The notes: generated by a model from the sequence alone, not told the origin. Shown: positions 30,790 to 41,519, counted from the first letter of the stretch. The stretch is DNA of 64,000 nt from Noviherbaspirillum galbum (GCF_010974945.1 NZ_JAAIVB010000045.1:1-64000), one strand, 5' to 3'. A program made the numbers and translations.

Positions 30790-32976
30790 TTACACCAACC
30801 CAGGAAACATCTCCCGGATCGTCTCCAGCCTGGCCGGCTTGGTCAGGTGGAAATCGATCCCGCATTCCCTGCTCTTCTGCCGGTCCTGGTCGGCCCCCCA
30901 TCCGGTCAGGGCAACCAGGCGGGTCCGCTGGAGTTCAGGCTTGCTGCGCAGCACGCGCGCGACGTCGTAGCCGCTCATGTCCGGCAGCCCGATGTCCAGG
31001 AACACCACGTCGGCGCGGCATGACGCCGCCAGCACGATGGCCTGCGCGCCGTCATGCGCATAGCTGACGTCATGCCCGCTGGCCTGCATCAGGTGGCCGA
31101 GGGTGCGGGCGGCATCCACGTTGTCATCGACGATCAGGATGCGCTTGCTTTGTCTATCCCCGCTGCCGGCCGAAGGCCGTTCGAGAGTGGCGGCCGGTTG
31201 TTGCTGCGTGTCCAGCGGCAGGATGACCGAGAAGCTGCTGCCCGCGCCGGCTGCGCTCTTCACCGTGATGCGGCCGTCGTGCAGTTCGACCAGGCGCCTG
31301 GTCAGCGGCAGCCCGATGCCGATGCCGCCCTTGCGCAGGTTGCGTCCATGCTCGTCCTGCGAAAACATGTCGAAGACCCGTTCCTGCATGCCGGCTTCGA
31401 TGCCGATGCCGTCGTCCTTCACCTCGAAGACGGCCGTATCGTCCTGCCGCCTGACGGACAGCCAGATGTGGCCGCCGCTGGGCGTGTACTTGGCGGCATT
31501 GTTGAGGAGGTTGGTCAGCACCTGGGCCATGCGCACCGCGTCGGCCCGGATGTAGACAGGTTCGTCGGGCAGGGCCACGTCAAGCGCGTGGCCGGCGCCG
31601 ACGATGTAGGCATCGCTTGCCTCGAGCGCCGCGCTGACCACGTCGGCGGCGTCGACGCGCTCCAGCCTCAGCTCGAACTTGCCCGCGTTGATGCGCGAGA
31701 TGTCCAGCAGGTCGTCGATCAGCCGCACGAGGTGCGATAGCTGCCTGTCCATCACGTCGCGCGTGTGGTCGAAGGCGCCGGACGGCGACGGCATCAGCTT
31801 CATGAGGTCGATGCCGGCCTGGATCGGCGCCAGCGGGTTGCGCAGTTCATGCGCGAGCACCGCGATGAATTCGTCCTTCTGCCGGCTTTCCAGTTTGAGC
31901 TGCTCTTCCTGCTGGAGCAGGATGGCCTGCTGCCGCTTCAATTCTGTCAGGTCCAGCGTGAAGGCGATGACGTCGCGGCGGCTGTTGTCCATGAAGGCGA
32001 AACCGACCATGACGGGAATGCGGCTGCCATCCTGCCGCACGTATTCCTTCTCGTAGCGCCCGGAGAATCCGGTGCGGCGGGCTTCCTCGATATGCCGGCG
32101 ATCGACTTCCAGCCATTCGGGCGGGGTGATCCGGTCCCAGCGGAACTTGCCCTTCTCGAATTCCTTGCGCTTGTAGCCGATGATGCGCAGGTATTCGTCA
32201 TTGGCGTACTCGATGCCGCCGTCGAGGTCGCCGAAGACCACGCCGATCAGATCGGAATCGGAAAGCCGGTTCAGGCGCCGCTGCGCCAGCGCGACCTGGC
32301 GCTCGGCGTGGCGCGTCGCCAGGATGAGCGCGAGCAGGGTGCCGAGGGAAAGCACGGAAATGACGCCCGCGGAAAGATAGGCTTGCCGGAAGGCGCGGCG
32401 GCGCTCCTGTTCCTGGGCCTCGACGTTGCCTCGGATGCGCGCATGCAGGCGCGCGAAATGGACCCGCAATTCATCCATGGTGGCCTTGCCGCGTCCCGAG
32501 CGCAGGATGGCCAGCGCTTCCTTGCTCTTGCCGGCATCGTGCAGCGCCAGGGTTTCATGCAGTTCGTCCAGCTTGACCTGGGCAAGCTGCTGGATGCGGC
32601 GGACGTCGTCCCGGCCTTCGGCATCGGCCACGAGGCGGGCGTCGAGGCGGTCGAGAAGTTCATGCAGCGATGGCCGGTCGAATCCCTGCTTGGGCACCGC
32701 CTGGCCGATGGCGGACCAGTAGGGTTCGAGGAATTCGCGCTGGTCGGTGAGCAGGTAGCCGCGCTGCCCGGTCTCGGCGTCGGTCATCGCGCTTTCCACC
32801 TGGTCGAGCAGGTCGGCGACCTGCTGGGTGGCGAGTACCGCCTGCGTCGTACTCTCCTGGTAACGCGAATTGAGGTAGGCGGAGGCGCCCGCCACCAGGA
32901 TGATGCACGCCGTCGCGGCATAGGCGGCAAGCACTCCCACGCTGGTCGCGAGGCCGTCGTATGATTTTTGCGGCAT
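30790..32976 (-). CDS. hybrid histidine kinase with CHASE3-like sensor
   Basis: A 728-residue membrane kinase. The ATG at 32976 has TAAGGA upstream; an open frame continues 43 codons further. Order: membrane helix (about 12-34), CHASE3-like helical extracytoplasmic domain with the signature TDAETGQRGYLLT, second helix (about 205-225), PAS domain with PAC-like KEYVRQDGSRIPV, dimerisation domain with phospho-His376 in AHELRNPLAPI, ATPase domain (NNAAKY, DDGIGI, GIGIGLPL), and C-terminal receiver with Asp661 in FLDIGLPDMSG. No HPt domain. The regulated output is not in the window; the chemoreceptor upstream is convergent. Confidence 0.93.
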   Translation of the reverse strand: MPQKSYDGLATSVGVLAAYAATACIILVAGASAYLNSRYQESTTQAVLATQQVADLLDQVESAMTDAETGQRGYLLTDQREFLEPYWSAIGQAVPKQGFDRPSLHELLDRLDARLVADAEGRDDVRRIQQLAQVKLDELHETLALHDAGKSKEALAILRSGRGKATMDELRVHFARLHARIRGNVEAQEQERRRAFRQAYLSAGVISVLSLGTLLALILATRHAERQVALAQRRLNRLSDSDLIGVVFGDLDGGIEYANDEYLRIIGYKRKEFEKGKFRWDRITPPEWLEVDRRHIEEARRTGFSGRYEKEYVRQDGSRIPVMVGFAFMDNSRRDVIAFTLDLTELKRQQAILLQQEEQLKLESRQKDEFIAVLAHELRNPLAPIQAGIDLMKLMPSPSGAFDHTRDVMDRQLSHLVRLIDDLLDISRINAGKFELRLERVDAADVVSAALEASDAYIVGAGHALDVALPDEPVYIRADAVRMAQVLTNLLNNAAKYTPSGGHIWLSVRRQDDTAVFEVKDDGIGIEAGMQERVFDMFSQDEHGRNLRKGGIGIGLPLTRRLVELHDGRITVKSAAGAGSSFSVILPLDTQQQPAATLERPSAGSGDRQSKRILIVDDNVDAARTLGHLMQASGHDVSYAHDGAQAIVLAASCRADVVFLDIGLPDMSGYDVARVLRSKPELQRTRLVALTGWGADQDRQKSRECGIDFHLTKPARLETIREMFPGLV

Positions 32977-33123
32977 GACGCAATCCTTAGGGGTAGATGC
33001 TTGCGTTGGACGCAGGCGTCGCTGGAATGACTGGCGCAAGGAACGGAAAGGCAACCGGGCCATTTTATCAAAACGGCGGGCAGGACCGTTTCGCCGCCAA
33101 GGCACGGCAAGTCCGGGCGGCAG

Positions 33124-34035
33124 TCAGCCAGCGGCTTGCCCGGCGACATCGCTCGATCCGGCAAGCAGGCTTTCCAGGCGTTCGATGCGGTGCCGGTGGG
33201 GCGTGGTGATGGCATAGAAGTTTTCCTGCAGGCGGCTCGACTGCCCCACCGTCACGAGGACACCGGTGCGCAGTTCGTCCTGCACCACCACTTCCGGCAG
33301 CACGGTCAGCCATCCGCTGTCCCGGGCGATCAGGCGCAGCATGGCCATGTCGTCGACCTCGGCCCGTAGGCGCGGCTTCACGCCCGCCGACATGCAGAGC
33401 GCGTCGAACTGCCCGCGCAGCGCATGGCGCGGGCCGGGCAGGGCAATGTCGCAGCCGTCGAGGTCGTCCGGGATGCGCAGGGTGCGTCCCCGCCATTCGC
33501 CCGCCGGACCCACCAGGGAAATGGACTGGCTTCCCAGGAAGCGGCAATGCAAGGGCCGGTCCGGGTCCGCCGCCACGATCTCGTTGGCGAGCACCACGTC
33601 GAGCTGGTGCTGCAGCAGGCGCTCGAGCAAGCCTTCGAGCAGGCCGGATTCCAGGGTCAGCACCACCGAAGGATCGGCCAGCACGGGGCGGATCCAGTTC
33701 TCCTGGTAATTGCGCGACATGGTGGCCACGCTGCCCACCCGCAAGCGGATCATGCCTTCGCTGCGGCCCTGGAGGCGTCCCAGCATTTCCTGGCCGAGGC
33801 CGAAAATGTTTTCCGCGTACGACAGCACGAGCTGGCCGGTGTCGGTCAGCAGGAGTCGCCGTCCCTCGCGCTCGAAGAGCGCTTCGCCGAGGCGGTCTTC
33901 GAGCTGGCGTATCTGCGCCGACAGCGCGGATTGCGAGACATGAAGTTCCTGCGCCGCACGCGTCAGATGGCCCGTCCTGGCGACGCGCCAGAAGTAGAAA
34001 AGGTGATGGAAGTTAAGCTGGTCGAGGGAATTCAT
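33124..34035 (-). CDS. LysR family regulator, NhaR-like, next to dabBA
   Basis: A 303-residue LysR-type regulator. The N-terminal helix-turn-helix is LNFHHLFYFWRVARTGHLTRAAQELHVSQS (quoted in parts: FHHLFYFW, LTRAAQELHVSQSALS), a form typical of NhaR-like members. The rest is a periplasmic-binding-protein-like effector domain. It is divergent from dabB, with 95 bases between, and an inverted repeat of the T-N11-A type lies in that gap. LysR regulators beside DUF2309/DabA genes are a known arrangement, so it probably tunes inorganic carbon uptake to CO2 supply (inference). Confidence 0.9.
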   Translation of the reverse strand: MNSLDQLNFHHLFYFWRVARTGHLTRAAQELHVSQSALSAQIRQLEDRLGEALFEREGRRLLLTDTGQLVLSYAENIFGLGQEMLGRLQGRSEGMIRLRVGSVATMSRNYQENWIRPVLADPSVVLTLESGLLEGLLERLLQHQLDVVLANEIVAADPDRPLHCRFLGSQSISLVGPAGEWRGRTLRIPDDLDGCDIALPGPRHALRGQFDALCMSAGVKPRLRAEVDDMAMLRLIARDSGWLTVLPEVVVQDELRTGVLVTVGQSSRLQENFYAITTPHRHRIERLESLLAGSSDVAGQAAG

Positions 34036-34041
34036 TCTGTT

Positions 34042-34063
34042 TTATGGATGAATACGTTCATAA
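34042..34063. promoter_or_regulatory. candidate LysR binding site between the regulator and dabB
   Basis: TTATG (34042-34046) and CATAA (34059-34063) form an inverted repeat, with TGAA-TACG-TTCA (34049-34060) nested inside. It lies just upstream of the regulator start and 68 bases before dabB, fitting a shared control site. Confidence 0.5.
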
Positions 34064-34130
34064 CTATGTATTTTACAGAATCATTTCAAACTATCACCAT
34101 AGCGGCAAATTCACGATTGGAGTGTCCGCC

Positions 34131-35726
34131 ATGGTTTTACCCGCGTCGCCGCTGTTCGTCTGCGCCCTGATTCCTCCGGCATTGATGCTAGCGTCTTCCC
34201 TGCTGTCATCCTTCGCCGGCCGAGATGAAGACATTCTCTGGAAACGCTTCAAGGGCCTGGCGGCGGCAGCGGCGCTGGCCGCTTTCGCCAGCCTGCTGCT
34301 GGCTTGCCTCCAGCCGCAGGCCGCGGCCGCAGGCGGCCCGGGATGGCTGGCCGTGAGCCTGCCGGGCGCCTGGGCCGCCCTGCTGGTCCAGATGCTGGGC
34401 ACCACCATCGCCGTCTTTTCGTCGCGCTATCTTCAGGGCGAACCGGGACAGGCGCGGTATGCCGCCGCGCTCGCCGGCGTGCTCGCCGCCGTGCATGTGC
34501 TGCTGCTGGCCGATCACTGGGCGGTCCTGATCGCCGCCTGGGCCGCCGCCGGCGTGGTCTTGCAGCGGCTGCTGTGCTTCTACGGAGACCGGCCTTTCGC
34601 CTTGCTGGCGGCACACAAGAAGCGCATCGCCGACCGCCTCGCCGACCTGCTGCTGCTGGCCGCCGCCGCGCTGGCGTGGCGGGAAACGGGCAGCCTGGCG
34701 CTTTCCGACCTGTGGCAACACCTCGCGAACCAGGGCGGCACGCTTGCCTTGCACGCCAGCGCGGTTTGCCTCGTGCTGGCGGTCATTCTTCGCACCGCCC
34801 TGTTTCCGGTGCATGGATGGCTGATCCAGGTGATGGAAGCGCCGACGCCGGTGAGCGCCCTGCTGCATGCGGGCGTGGTCAACCTGGGCGGCTACGTGCT
34901 GGTGCGCTTCGCGCCGCTGCTGGAGCAGGCGCCAGCGGCGCGCTGGCTGGTCGCCGGCGTCGGCCTAGGCACCGCGATGCTGGCCGGGCTGGTGATGCTC
35001 ACCCGGGTCAGCATCAAGGTCCGGCTCGCCTGGTCCACCGTGGCGCAGATGGGATTCATGCTCCTGGAATGCGGCCTCGGCCTGTACACCCTGGCCATGC
35101 TGCATCTCCTCGGCCACTCGCTGTACAAGGCGCATGCCTTCCTCTCTTCCTCCAACGCGGTCAATGACACCCGGGCCAGGATGATGCGCCCGGTCACCCG
35201 CCATTCCCGTCCCAGCCTGGCGGCCGCGCCCCTGCTGGCCTTGCTGGTGGTAATGCTGTCTCAGGCGGTTCTCGCGCCGGCGTCCTGGCCGTGGTGGTGG
35301 AGCGGCGTGCTGGCGCTGGCCTGGGCACCCCTGCTTTGGCTGCCCATCCTGCAGGGTCGGGACATGAAGGAGGCCGCAGGAAGCGTAGTCTCTGGCCTGG
35401 TCTCTGGCCTGGGCATGGTGATGGGCCTGGCGGCGCTGGCCGGCATCGCGCATCGGCTGCCGCTCGGACTGGCCGACATGCCAGACCGGCCGGCCGGCAT
35501 CGTGTCCCTGTTGGGGATGGCGGCGATGTACCTGTGCCTGGTCAGGCTGCAGGTGCAGCCGCAAGGGCTGGCGGGCTGGCGCCGGTGGAGCTACGCCGGC
35601 TTTTACGTCGACGAGTTCGCCACCCGCATGGCCCTGCGCCTGTGGCCGGCGCGCTGGGTGCCCGCCGCTCCCGCTGCGCGCGGCGCGGGCATGAGCGGCG
35701 CGATGGTCGCCGCCGCATCTGAATGA
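34131..35726 (+). CDS. dabB: DabB, proton-conducting subunit of the DAB inorganic carbon pump
   Basis: A 531-residue membrane protein of the NuoL/MrpA-like proton-translocating family with about 13-14 helices. Conserved NuoL-type phrases include FPVHGWLIQVMEAPTPVSALLHAG (quoted in parts: HGWLIQVMEAPTP, SALLHAGVVN) and HLLGHSLYKAHAFLSS. No other complex I or Mrp genes are present, and the partner is DabA, which defines this as DabB. It is thought to use the proton gradient to drive DabA. GGAG precedes ATG 34131 by nine bases; the frame is open further upstream over the promoter. Confidence 0.92.
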   Translation: MVLPASPLFVCALIPPALMLASSLLSSFAGRDEDILWKRFKGLAAAAALAAFASLLLACLQPQAAAAGGPGWLAVSLPGAWAALLVQMLGTTIAVFSSRYLQGEPGQARYAAALAGVLAAVHVLLLADHWAVLIAAWAAAGVVLQRLLCFYGDRPFALLAAHKKRIADRLADLLLLAAAALAWRETGSLALSDLWQHLANQGGTLALHASAVCLVLAVILRTALFPVHGWLIQVMEAPTPVSALLHAGVVNLGGYVLVRFAPLLEQAPAARWLVAGVGLGTAMLAGLVMLTRVSIKVRLAWSTVAQMGFMLLECGLGLYTLAMLHLLGHSLYKAHAFLSSSNAVNDTRARMMRPVTRHSRPSLAAAPLLALLVVMLSQAVLAPASWPWWWSGVLALAWAPLLWLPILQGRDMKEAAGSVVSGLVSGLGMVMGLAALAGIAHRLPLGLADMPDRPAGIVSLLGMAAMYLCLVRLQVQPQGLAGWRRWSYAGFYVDEFATRMALRLWPARWVPAAPAARGAGMSGAMVAAASE

Positions 35727-35763
35727 CTCGAATGAACTTGCCCGACGCTTCAAGGAAAATCTC

Positions 35764-38328
35764 ATGAACGCAACCGAACTCACCATCCCCGAGACCGGCC
35801 CCGGCCTGGCCGCCCAGGATCCGGCCTCGTCCCTGGCCTGGGAAGCCGAGCGCATCGAAGCCGCCTGCCAGCAGGCGTGCGAGGCCATCGCTCCGGCCTG
35901 GCCGCTGGACCAGGCGATCGCGGTCAATCCGCACTGGGCCCGCATCGGCCGGCCGGTGCGCGCGGTGGCTGCGCGCATGGCCGCGCTCGGCGACATCAAG
36001 GTGTTTCCCGAGCGCCTGCATTTCCGCCAGGCCTGGGAGGAGGGCAGGATCGCCGCCGATGACCTGGCGCATGCGCTGGCCACGCTGCCGGCCGCCCGGC
36101 AAGCCGGACTGACGGCCACGCAGTGCATCGAAGCCTTGCGCGGTTCGCCGCCCCTGCCTCGCCTGCCCCTGCTCATCGACGTGCTGGACGACGATCCGGC
36201 CCGCGACCGGCGCCTCTCCTGGCGGCAAGCCATCACCCACCAGGTCAGCCAGACCTGCGCCGCCTACTTCGACGAGCAGCAGGCCGACTGGCAGCCGGAA
36301 CGGGAACAGGACCTGTACGGCTTCTGGCGCGACACGTTGACGCACGACCATGGCATCGGCGTGCTGATGGGCTTGCCTGCGCTGGGCCGCCGGCTCGGCG
36401 CGCTGCCGGCCACGCGGCAGGAAGCGGAACGCTGGGTTTTGCAGCGGCTCGGACTGCCCCGGGAAGTGTGGGCGGATTATCTCGAAGCGGTGCTGCTGAC
36501 CGTCAATGGCTGGGCATCGTGGTGCGCCTATCTTGGCTGGCAGGCCAGGCTGGCCGGACGCGGCGACGCGCACCTGCGCGACCTGCTGGCGATACGCCTC
36601 GCATGGGGAGCGATCCTGCTCGACTGCAAGGAGGATGCGTCGGCACGGCGCGCCTTCGCCGCGCTGCAGGCGGAATGGCGGCACGCGCCCTCATTGTTCG
36701 CGCAGGCCGAAGACCTGCTGCTGATGGACGAGGTCTGGCAGGTCGCGCTGGAAGCCGGATACCAGCGTCAACTGGCCCGCAAGCTGCAGGCCGCCGCCAC
36801 GCCCGCGGCAACCGACGCTGGGCAGCCGGACGTCGAAGTCCAGGCCGCGTTCTGCATCGACGTGCGCAGCGAACCGCTGCGCCGTGCGCTCGAAACGTCC
36901 TGGCCGGCCGTCCGGACCATCGGCTTCGCCGGTTTCTTCGGCCTTCCCATCGCCTATGCGCCGCTGGGTACGGCGATGCATCGGCCGCAGCTGCCCGGCC
37001 TGCTTGCGCCGGCGCTGACGGTGACGGACCGCATCACCCGCCGGGACGGCGCCGCCCCTGACGAGCGAGGTCAGGACGGCGCCCGCCGGGCGCGCGCGCG
37101 CCGCTTCGCCTGGTCGGAACGATGGCTGGCCGCCACCCGCTGGCCCGGCGCCGGCTTCTCCACCGTTGAGGCGGCGGGCATGGGCTATCTCGGCAAGCTC
37201 GGCCAGTGGCTCAGGCCGTCCGCGCGGCAGCGCGTGCGAAGCGACTTGGCCGGATTGCCGGACCGCTATCGCGCACTGTGCCGCCCCGCGCTGGACGGCA
37301 TGGACATCGGCGACAAGACGGCGGTGGCGGGACGCGTACTGCACGCCATGGGCCTCGACGGCTGCCTCGCGCCGCTCGTGCTGCTGGTGGGACATGGCAG
37401 CCAGAGCGCGAACAATGCCCATGCCGCCGCGCTGGATTGCGGCGCCTGCTGCGGCCAGACGGGCGAAGTGAATGCGCGGGTGCTCGCGCAGCTGCTGAAC
37501 GACCCGGCGGTGCGCGAGGGCCTGCGTTCGGCGGGCACGGTCATCCCCGATGGCACGGTGTTCGCCGCAGCCTTGCACAACACCACGACCGACGAGATCG
37601 AATGGTTCGACGCCGACCTGCTGCCGCCAGCCGCCGCCGCGCGCCGGGAAAAACTGCAGCGCGCCTTCGCCCAGTCATGCGACCAGGTGCGCCGCGAGCG
37701 CGCCGCCAGGCTCGGGCTGGATCCGCGCGCCGGCCATGAACGCTTGCTCGATGCCTACCGGCGGCGCGCCAACGACGGCGCCCAGACGCGCCCCGAGTGG
37801 GGACTGGCCGGCAATGCGTCCTTCATCATCGCGCCGCGCAGCCGCACGCGGGGCGCGGTGCTGGACGGCCGCAGCTTCCTGCACGACTACGATGCCGCCG
37901 GCGACACGGATGGCAGCGTGCTGGAGCTGCTGATGACCGCGCCCATGGTGGTGACGAACTGGATCAACTGGCAATACCACGCGTCGACCTGCGATCCCGC
38001 GCGGCTGGGCAGCGGCAACAAGGTGCTGCACAACGTCGTCGGCGGACGCATCGGCGTGTTCGAAGGCAATGGCGGCGACCTGCGCATCGGCCTGTCGCGC
38101 CAGTCCCTGCACGACGGCAAGCGCTGGATGCACGAGCCGCTGCGCCTGACGGTGGTGATTGATGCGCCGGCCGACAGGATAGAAGCCATCATCGCGCGGC
38201 ACGCGGCCGTCCGCGACCTGCTGGAAAATGGCTGGCTGCATCTCTGGCGCTGTGAGGGCGCGCGGCTGTTCCGGCGCGCCGGCGGCGGCTGGCAGGACCT
38301 GGGCCTGGAAGCACCGCAGCCGGACTGA
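35764..38328 (+). CDS. dabA: DabA, carbonic-anhydrase-like subunit of the DAB inorganic carbon pump (DUF2309)
   Basis: An 854-residue cytoplasmic, membrane-associated protein. In the DAB complex it hydrates CO2 to bicarbonate in one direction, energised by DabB. The beta-carbonic-anhydrase-like zinc site is complete: Cys364 and Asp366 in FCIDVRSE, His544 in VGHGSQ and Cys559 in LDCGACC. The spacing of His to second Cys (15) and Cys-x-Asp agree with those I recall for the Halothiobacillus protein (C351, D353, H524, C539). It follows dabB by 37 bases with an AAGGAAAA RBS. It should help heterotrophic growth at ambient CO2 or supply carboxylases. Confidence 0.95.
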   Translation: MNATELTIPETGPGLAAQDPASSLAWEAERIEAACQQACEAIAPAWPLDQAIAVNPHWARIGRPVRAVAARMAALGDIKVFPERLHFRQAWEEGRIAADDLAHALATLPAARQAGLTATQCIEALRGSPPLPRLPLLIDVLDDDPARDRRLSWRQAITHQVSQTCAAYFDEQQADWQPEREQDLYGFWRDTLTHDHGIGVLMGLPALGRRLGALPATRQEAERWVLQRLGLPREVWADYLEAVLLTVNGWASWCAYLGWQARLAGRGDAHLRDLLAIRLAWGAILLDCKEDASARRAFAALQAEWRHAPSLFAQAEDLLLMDEVWQVALEAGYQRQLARKLQAAATPAATDAGQPDVEVQAAFCIDVRSEPLRRALETSWPAVRTIGFAGFFGLPIAYAPLGTAMHRPQLPGLLAPALTVTDRITRRDGAAPDERGQDGARRARARRFAWSERWLAATRWPGAGFSTVEAAGMGYLGKLGQWLRPSARQRVRSDLAGLPDRYRALCRPALDGMDIGDKTAVAGRVLHAMGLDGCLAPLVLLVGHGSQSANNAHAAALDCGACCGQTGEVNARVLAQLLNDPAVREGLRSAGTVIPDGTVFAAALHNTTTDEIEWFDADLLPPAAAARREKLQRAFAQSCDQVRRERAARLGLDPRAGHERLLDAYRRRANDGAQTRPEWGLAGNASFIIAPRSRTRGAVLDGRSFLHDYDAAGDTDGSVLELLMTAPMVVTNWINWQYHASTCDPARLGSGNKVLHNVVGGRIGVFEGNGGDLRIGLSRQSLHDGKRWMHEPLRLTVVIDAPADRIEAIIARHAAVRDLLENGWLHLWRCEGARLFRRAGGGWQDLGLEAPQPD

Positions 38329-38357
38329 TGGCGATGCGCCGGCCAGGTTCGCGGGTC

Positions 38358-38936
38358 TCAGCCGAGCGCGATGCGGAAACGCAGCGCCTTGCCTCCCCCG
38401 TACGCGGCCGGCTTGGTGAATTCCTCGACCAGCACGCCGCCATTGGCAAGGATGACGGCCTGCGACGCGGCGTTCGCCGGATCCGTGGTCAGGTCGACCC
38501 AGGGCAGGCCCTCCGCCCGCGCGACGGGCAGGATCTGCGCCACCGCGGCCGTCGCATAGCCCTTGCCGCGCTTCCAGGGAACGACGTTGTAGCCGATGTG
38601 CCCGAGGTAGGTGTCGGGCAGCGCCACGGTGCCGTGCTGCCAGCGGAACACGGCCACGCCGCAGAACTCGCCGTCCCACATCCAGTAGCGGCATTGCGGG
38701 ATGGGCGGCTGCAGCGTCCCGTCGGCGAGGCGCCAGGGATCGCGGCTGCCGTGGCGATCGAAGAGGCCGTCGAGGTAGCGCTGCGGATCCGCCGCGAGCT
38801 GGGCCAGGATGGTCTCGCCGCCCTTGGGATCGGTGCTGAGTGGAGACCATCCCGATTCGAGCGCAGCGACGAAGCCGTCGAGGTGGTCCAACGTCGGGCG
38901 GACGATGCGCATCGCGTTTTCCGGACTGTTTTTCAT
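38358..38936 (-). CDS. GNAT family N-acetyltransferase
   Basis: An acetyltransferase of 180-200 residues, convergent with dabA. The phrase [16 protein letters not shown], the acetyl-CoA loop [20 protein letters not shown] and the late [13 protein letters not shown] motif define the GNAT fold. Several starts are possible (ATGs at 38945, 38936 and 38912); none has a strong RBS. Substrate unknown. Confidence 0.82.
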   Translation of the reverse strand: MKNSPENAMRIVRPTLDHLDGFVAALESGWSPLSTDPKGGETILAQLAADPQRYLDGLFDRHGSRDPWRLADGTLQPPIPQCRYWMWDGEFCGVAVFRWQHGTVALPDTYLGHIGYNVVPWKRGKGYATAAVAQILPVARAEGLPWVDLTTDPANAASQAVILANGGVLVEEFTKPAAYGGGKALRFRIALG

Positions 38937-39050
38937 GGGCGACATTATCACCCACTGTACCGGGCACACCGACTGGCGGTAGAATTTGCTGGAATTGACG
39001 ATTCGTCAAAGCACTTTTCCTACCTCCGCTTACAGGTGCGATTGCCCATC

Positions 39051-39212
39051 ATGACCAGGAAGCAGCATCTGCCGCAAAAGATTTGCCTGCATTGCGGGCG
39101 TCCCTTCACCTGGCGCAAGAAATGGGAAAAGGTGTGGGACGAGGTGAAGTATTGCTCGGACCGCTGCCGCACGGAACGCAAGCGCGCCGCGCCGGAACGG
39201 GGACGGCCATGA
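39051..39212 (+). CDS. DUF2256 small zinc-ribbon-like protein
   Basis: A 53-residue protein with [18 protein letters not shown] and [12 protein letters not shown], giving two Cys pairs that probably bind zinc. This is the DUF2256 family, often found beside cryptochrome/photolyase genes. The ORF ends inside the start of the photolyase gene (ATGA), so the two are translationally coupled. Its role is not established; partner or accessory of the photolyase is inferred from context. Confidence 0.88.
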   Translation: MTRKQHLPQKICLHCGRPFTWRKKWEKVWDEVKYCSDRCRTERKRAAPERGRP

Positions 39213-40756
39213 GCGTGCGCCAGCCCGTCCGCGTGCTGCGCCTGATCCTGGGCGACCAGCTCAATCCGGAGCATTCATGGTTCCGCGAGGCGGACCCGGG
39301 AGTTGTCTACGTGCTCATGGAGGTGCGCTCGGAAACCGACTACGTGCTGCACCACGCGCAGAAAATCCTTGCCATCTTCGCCGCCATGCGCGACTTCGCC
39401 CGCCACCTGCGCGAGGCCGGCCACCGGGTACGTTACGTGACGCTGGATGACCCCAGCAACCGGCAATCCATTCCGGACAACCTTACCGCCCTCGCGCGGC
39501 ACTACACGGCCGCGCGCGTCGAGTGGCAGTCGCCCGATGAATGGCGGCTCGACGAGGCGCTGCATGCCTGGGCCGGCGGACAGCCGTTCGAGACGGCGGA
39601 AGCCGACAGCGAGCATTTCCTGACCAGCCGTAGCGAAATGGCCGAGCTGTTCGAGGGCCGCAAGCAATGGCTGATGGAACATTTCTATCGCCGCATGCGC
39701 CGCCGCCATGGCCTGCTCATGACGGCGCGCGGCGAGCCCGAAGGCGGCAAGTGGAACTTCGACCACGACAACCGCAAGCCCTGGCCGGGCACGCCGCCGG
39801 AACCGGCGGACGCCCGCCCCATGCATGATCATCGTGCGCTGTGGGACATGCTGCAGCGCTGCGGCGTCAAGAGCATGGGCGAGGCGCAGGCGGAATGCGT
39901 GCGCTGGCCGGTGAACCGCATCGAGGCGCTGGCCTGCCTCGATGCCTTCATCGAAAACGCGCTGCCGCACTTCGGCGATTTCGAGGATGCGATGAGCAGC
40001 ACGGGGCAGCGCCTGTTCCACTCGCTGCTGTCGTTCGCCCTGAACGTGAAGATGCTGCATCCGCTCGAGGTGGTGCGGCGCGCCGAAGACGCCTGGCGCG
40101 GCGGCCATGCGCCGCTGTCGGCGGCGGAGGGATTCATCCGGCAGATCGTCGGCTGGCGCGAGTACGTGCGCGGCATCTACTGGGCGCACATGCCGGGCTA
40201 CGATGACCGCAACGCGCTCGGGCACCATGCTCCCCTGCCCCGCTGGTTCTGGACCGGCGACACGGGCATGCGCTGCCTGCAGATGGCGATCGGCCAGTCG
40301 CTGCGCACTGCCCATGCCCATCACATCCAGCGGCTGATGGTCATCGGCAATTTCGCGCTGCTCGCCGGCCTCGATCCGCGCGCCGTGCATCACTGGTACC
40401 TGGGCGTGTACGTTGACGCCTTCGAATGGGTGGAACTGCCCAATACCCTAGGCATGAGCCAATGGGCGGACGGCGGCATCATCGCGACCAAGCCGTATGT
40501 CAGCAGCGGCGCCTACATCAAGCGCATGAGCGACTACTGCAAGGGATGCCGCTACGAGCACAAGCAGAGGATGGGCGAAACGGCCTGCCCCTACAATGCC
40601 CTGTACTGGGACTTCTTCGACCGGAACGAAGACCTGTTGAGCAGCAACATGCGGCTGGGAATGGCCTACCGCCAGCTCAGGAAGATGCCGCAGGCGGAGC
40701 GCGAGGCCTTGCGGGCTCAGGCGGGCGAAGTGCGCGCGCGCCTCGACGAACTCTAG
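39209..40756 (+). CDS. iron-sulfur (6-4) photolyase / cryptochrome-like protein (FeS-BCP)
   Basis: A 515-residue member of the bacterial FeS cryptochrome/photolyase group (PhrB, CryB), which repairs (6-4) photoproducts in DNA using light, FAD and a lumazine antenna. The N-terminal Rossmann part begins [17 protein letters not shown]. The [4Fe-4S] ligands are Cys356, Cys444, Cys447 and Cys460, each exactly six residues later than the Agrobacterium PhrB cysteines as I recall them (350, 438, 441, 454). The FAD-binding C-terminal half contains NPLGMSQ-like [12 protein letters not shown]. Coupled to DUF2256 upstream and followed by an SDR. Confidence 0.95.
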   Translation: MSVRQPVRVLRLILGDQLNPEHSWFREADPGVVYVLMEVRSETDYVLHHAQKILAIFAAMRDFARHLREAGHRVRYVTLDDPSNRQSIPDNLTALARHYTAARVEWQSPDEWRLDEALHAWAGGQPFETAEADSEHFLTSRSEMAELFEGRKQWLMEHFYRRMRRRHGLLMTARGEPEGGKWNFDHDNRKPWPGTPPEPADARPMHDHRALWDMLQRCGVKSMGEAQAECVRWPVNRIEALACLDAFIENALPHFGDFEDAMSSTGQRLFHSLLSFALNVKMLHPLEVVRRAEDAWRGGHAPLSAAEGFIRQIVGWREYVRGIYWAHMPGYDDRNALGHHAPLPRWFWTGDTGMRCLQMAIGQSLRTAHAHHIQRLMVIGNFALLAGLDPRAVHHWYLGVYVDAFEWVELPNTLGMSQWADGGIIATKPYVSSGAYIKRMSDYCKGCRYEHKQRMGETACPYNALYWDFFDRNEDLLSSNMRLGMAYRQLRKMPQAEREALRAQAGEVRARLDEL

Positions 40757-40820
40757 CCCGGTGGACGCCGAACCCGCATCGCCGCATCGAACGATCACGA
40801 ACACATAGGGAAAGCCATCC

Positions 40821-41519
40821 ATGCAATCGTTGCCGACAAATTATCGCGCCCTCGTCATCGGGTCTTCCGGCGCCATCGGCTCGGCCATGGTCGCGCACCT
40901 GCGGGCCGACCCGCGCTGCGGCGAGCTCGTGGGGCTGGGCAGGAGCAGCACGCCCCGCCTTGACCTCGAGGACGAATCCACCATCGCCGCGGCCGCCGCG
41001 GCGCTGCGCGCGAGCGGTCCGTGGCACCTGGTGGTGGTGGCGACTGGCATGCTGCACGGCCCCGGCCAGATGCCGGAAAAGCGCCTTGCCCAGCTTCGCT
41101 GCGACGACATGCTGCGCAGCTTCGCGATCAATGCGGTCGGGCCGGCCGCCGTACTGACGCATTTCACCCCTCTGCTGGCGCGCGAGGAACGCAGCCTGTT
41201 CGCGGTGCTCTCGGCGAAGGTGGGCAGCATCGGCGACAACCGGCTCGGCGGATGGTACAGCTACCGCGCCGCCAAGGCGGCATTGAACATGATCGTGAAA
41301 ACGGCCTCCATCGAACTCGCGCGCACCCATCCGCGCACGGTGCTGGCCGCGCTGCATCCGGGCACGGTGGACTCGCGTTTGTCCGCGCCCTTTCATGCGG
41401 CGCACGGCAAGCGTCCCGCATCGCAGGCAGCGGCCGACCTGCTGGCGGTGCTCGACAAGCTGGACCCCGCAGAATCGGGCAGCTTCCACGCCTACGACGG
41501 CGAGCGGCTGCCATGGTAA
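40821..41519 (+). CDS. SDR family protein (CsgA-like) of the photolyase cluster
   Basis: A 232-residue short-chain dehydrogenase-like protein. The cofactor loop is GSSGAIGSAM, the mid-chain motif VVVATGMLHG, the catalytic Ser lies in AVLSAKVGS and YSYRAAKAALNM gives the Tyr/Lys pair, followed by LHPGTVDS. This CsgA-like group is frequently found next to photolyase/cryptochrome genes. It starts 64 bases after the photolyase and probably shares its transcript. Substrate unknown. Confidence 0.88.
   Translation: MQSLPTNYRALVIGSSGAIGSAMVAHLRADPRCGELVGLGRSSTPRLDLEDESTIAAAAAALRASGPWHLVVVATGMLHGPGQMPEKRLAQLRCDDMLRSFAINAVGPAAVLTHFTPLLAREERSLFAVLSAKVGSIGDNRLGGWYSYRAAKAALNMIVKTASIELARTHPRTVLAALHPGTVDSRLSAPFHAAHGKRPASQAAADLLAVLDKLDPAESGSFHAYDGERLPW

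Noticed and set aside
34131-35726. DabB as a complex I NuoL or Mrp antiporter subunit
   Set aside because: No other nuo or mrp genes are present, and the immediate partner is DabA (DUF2309).
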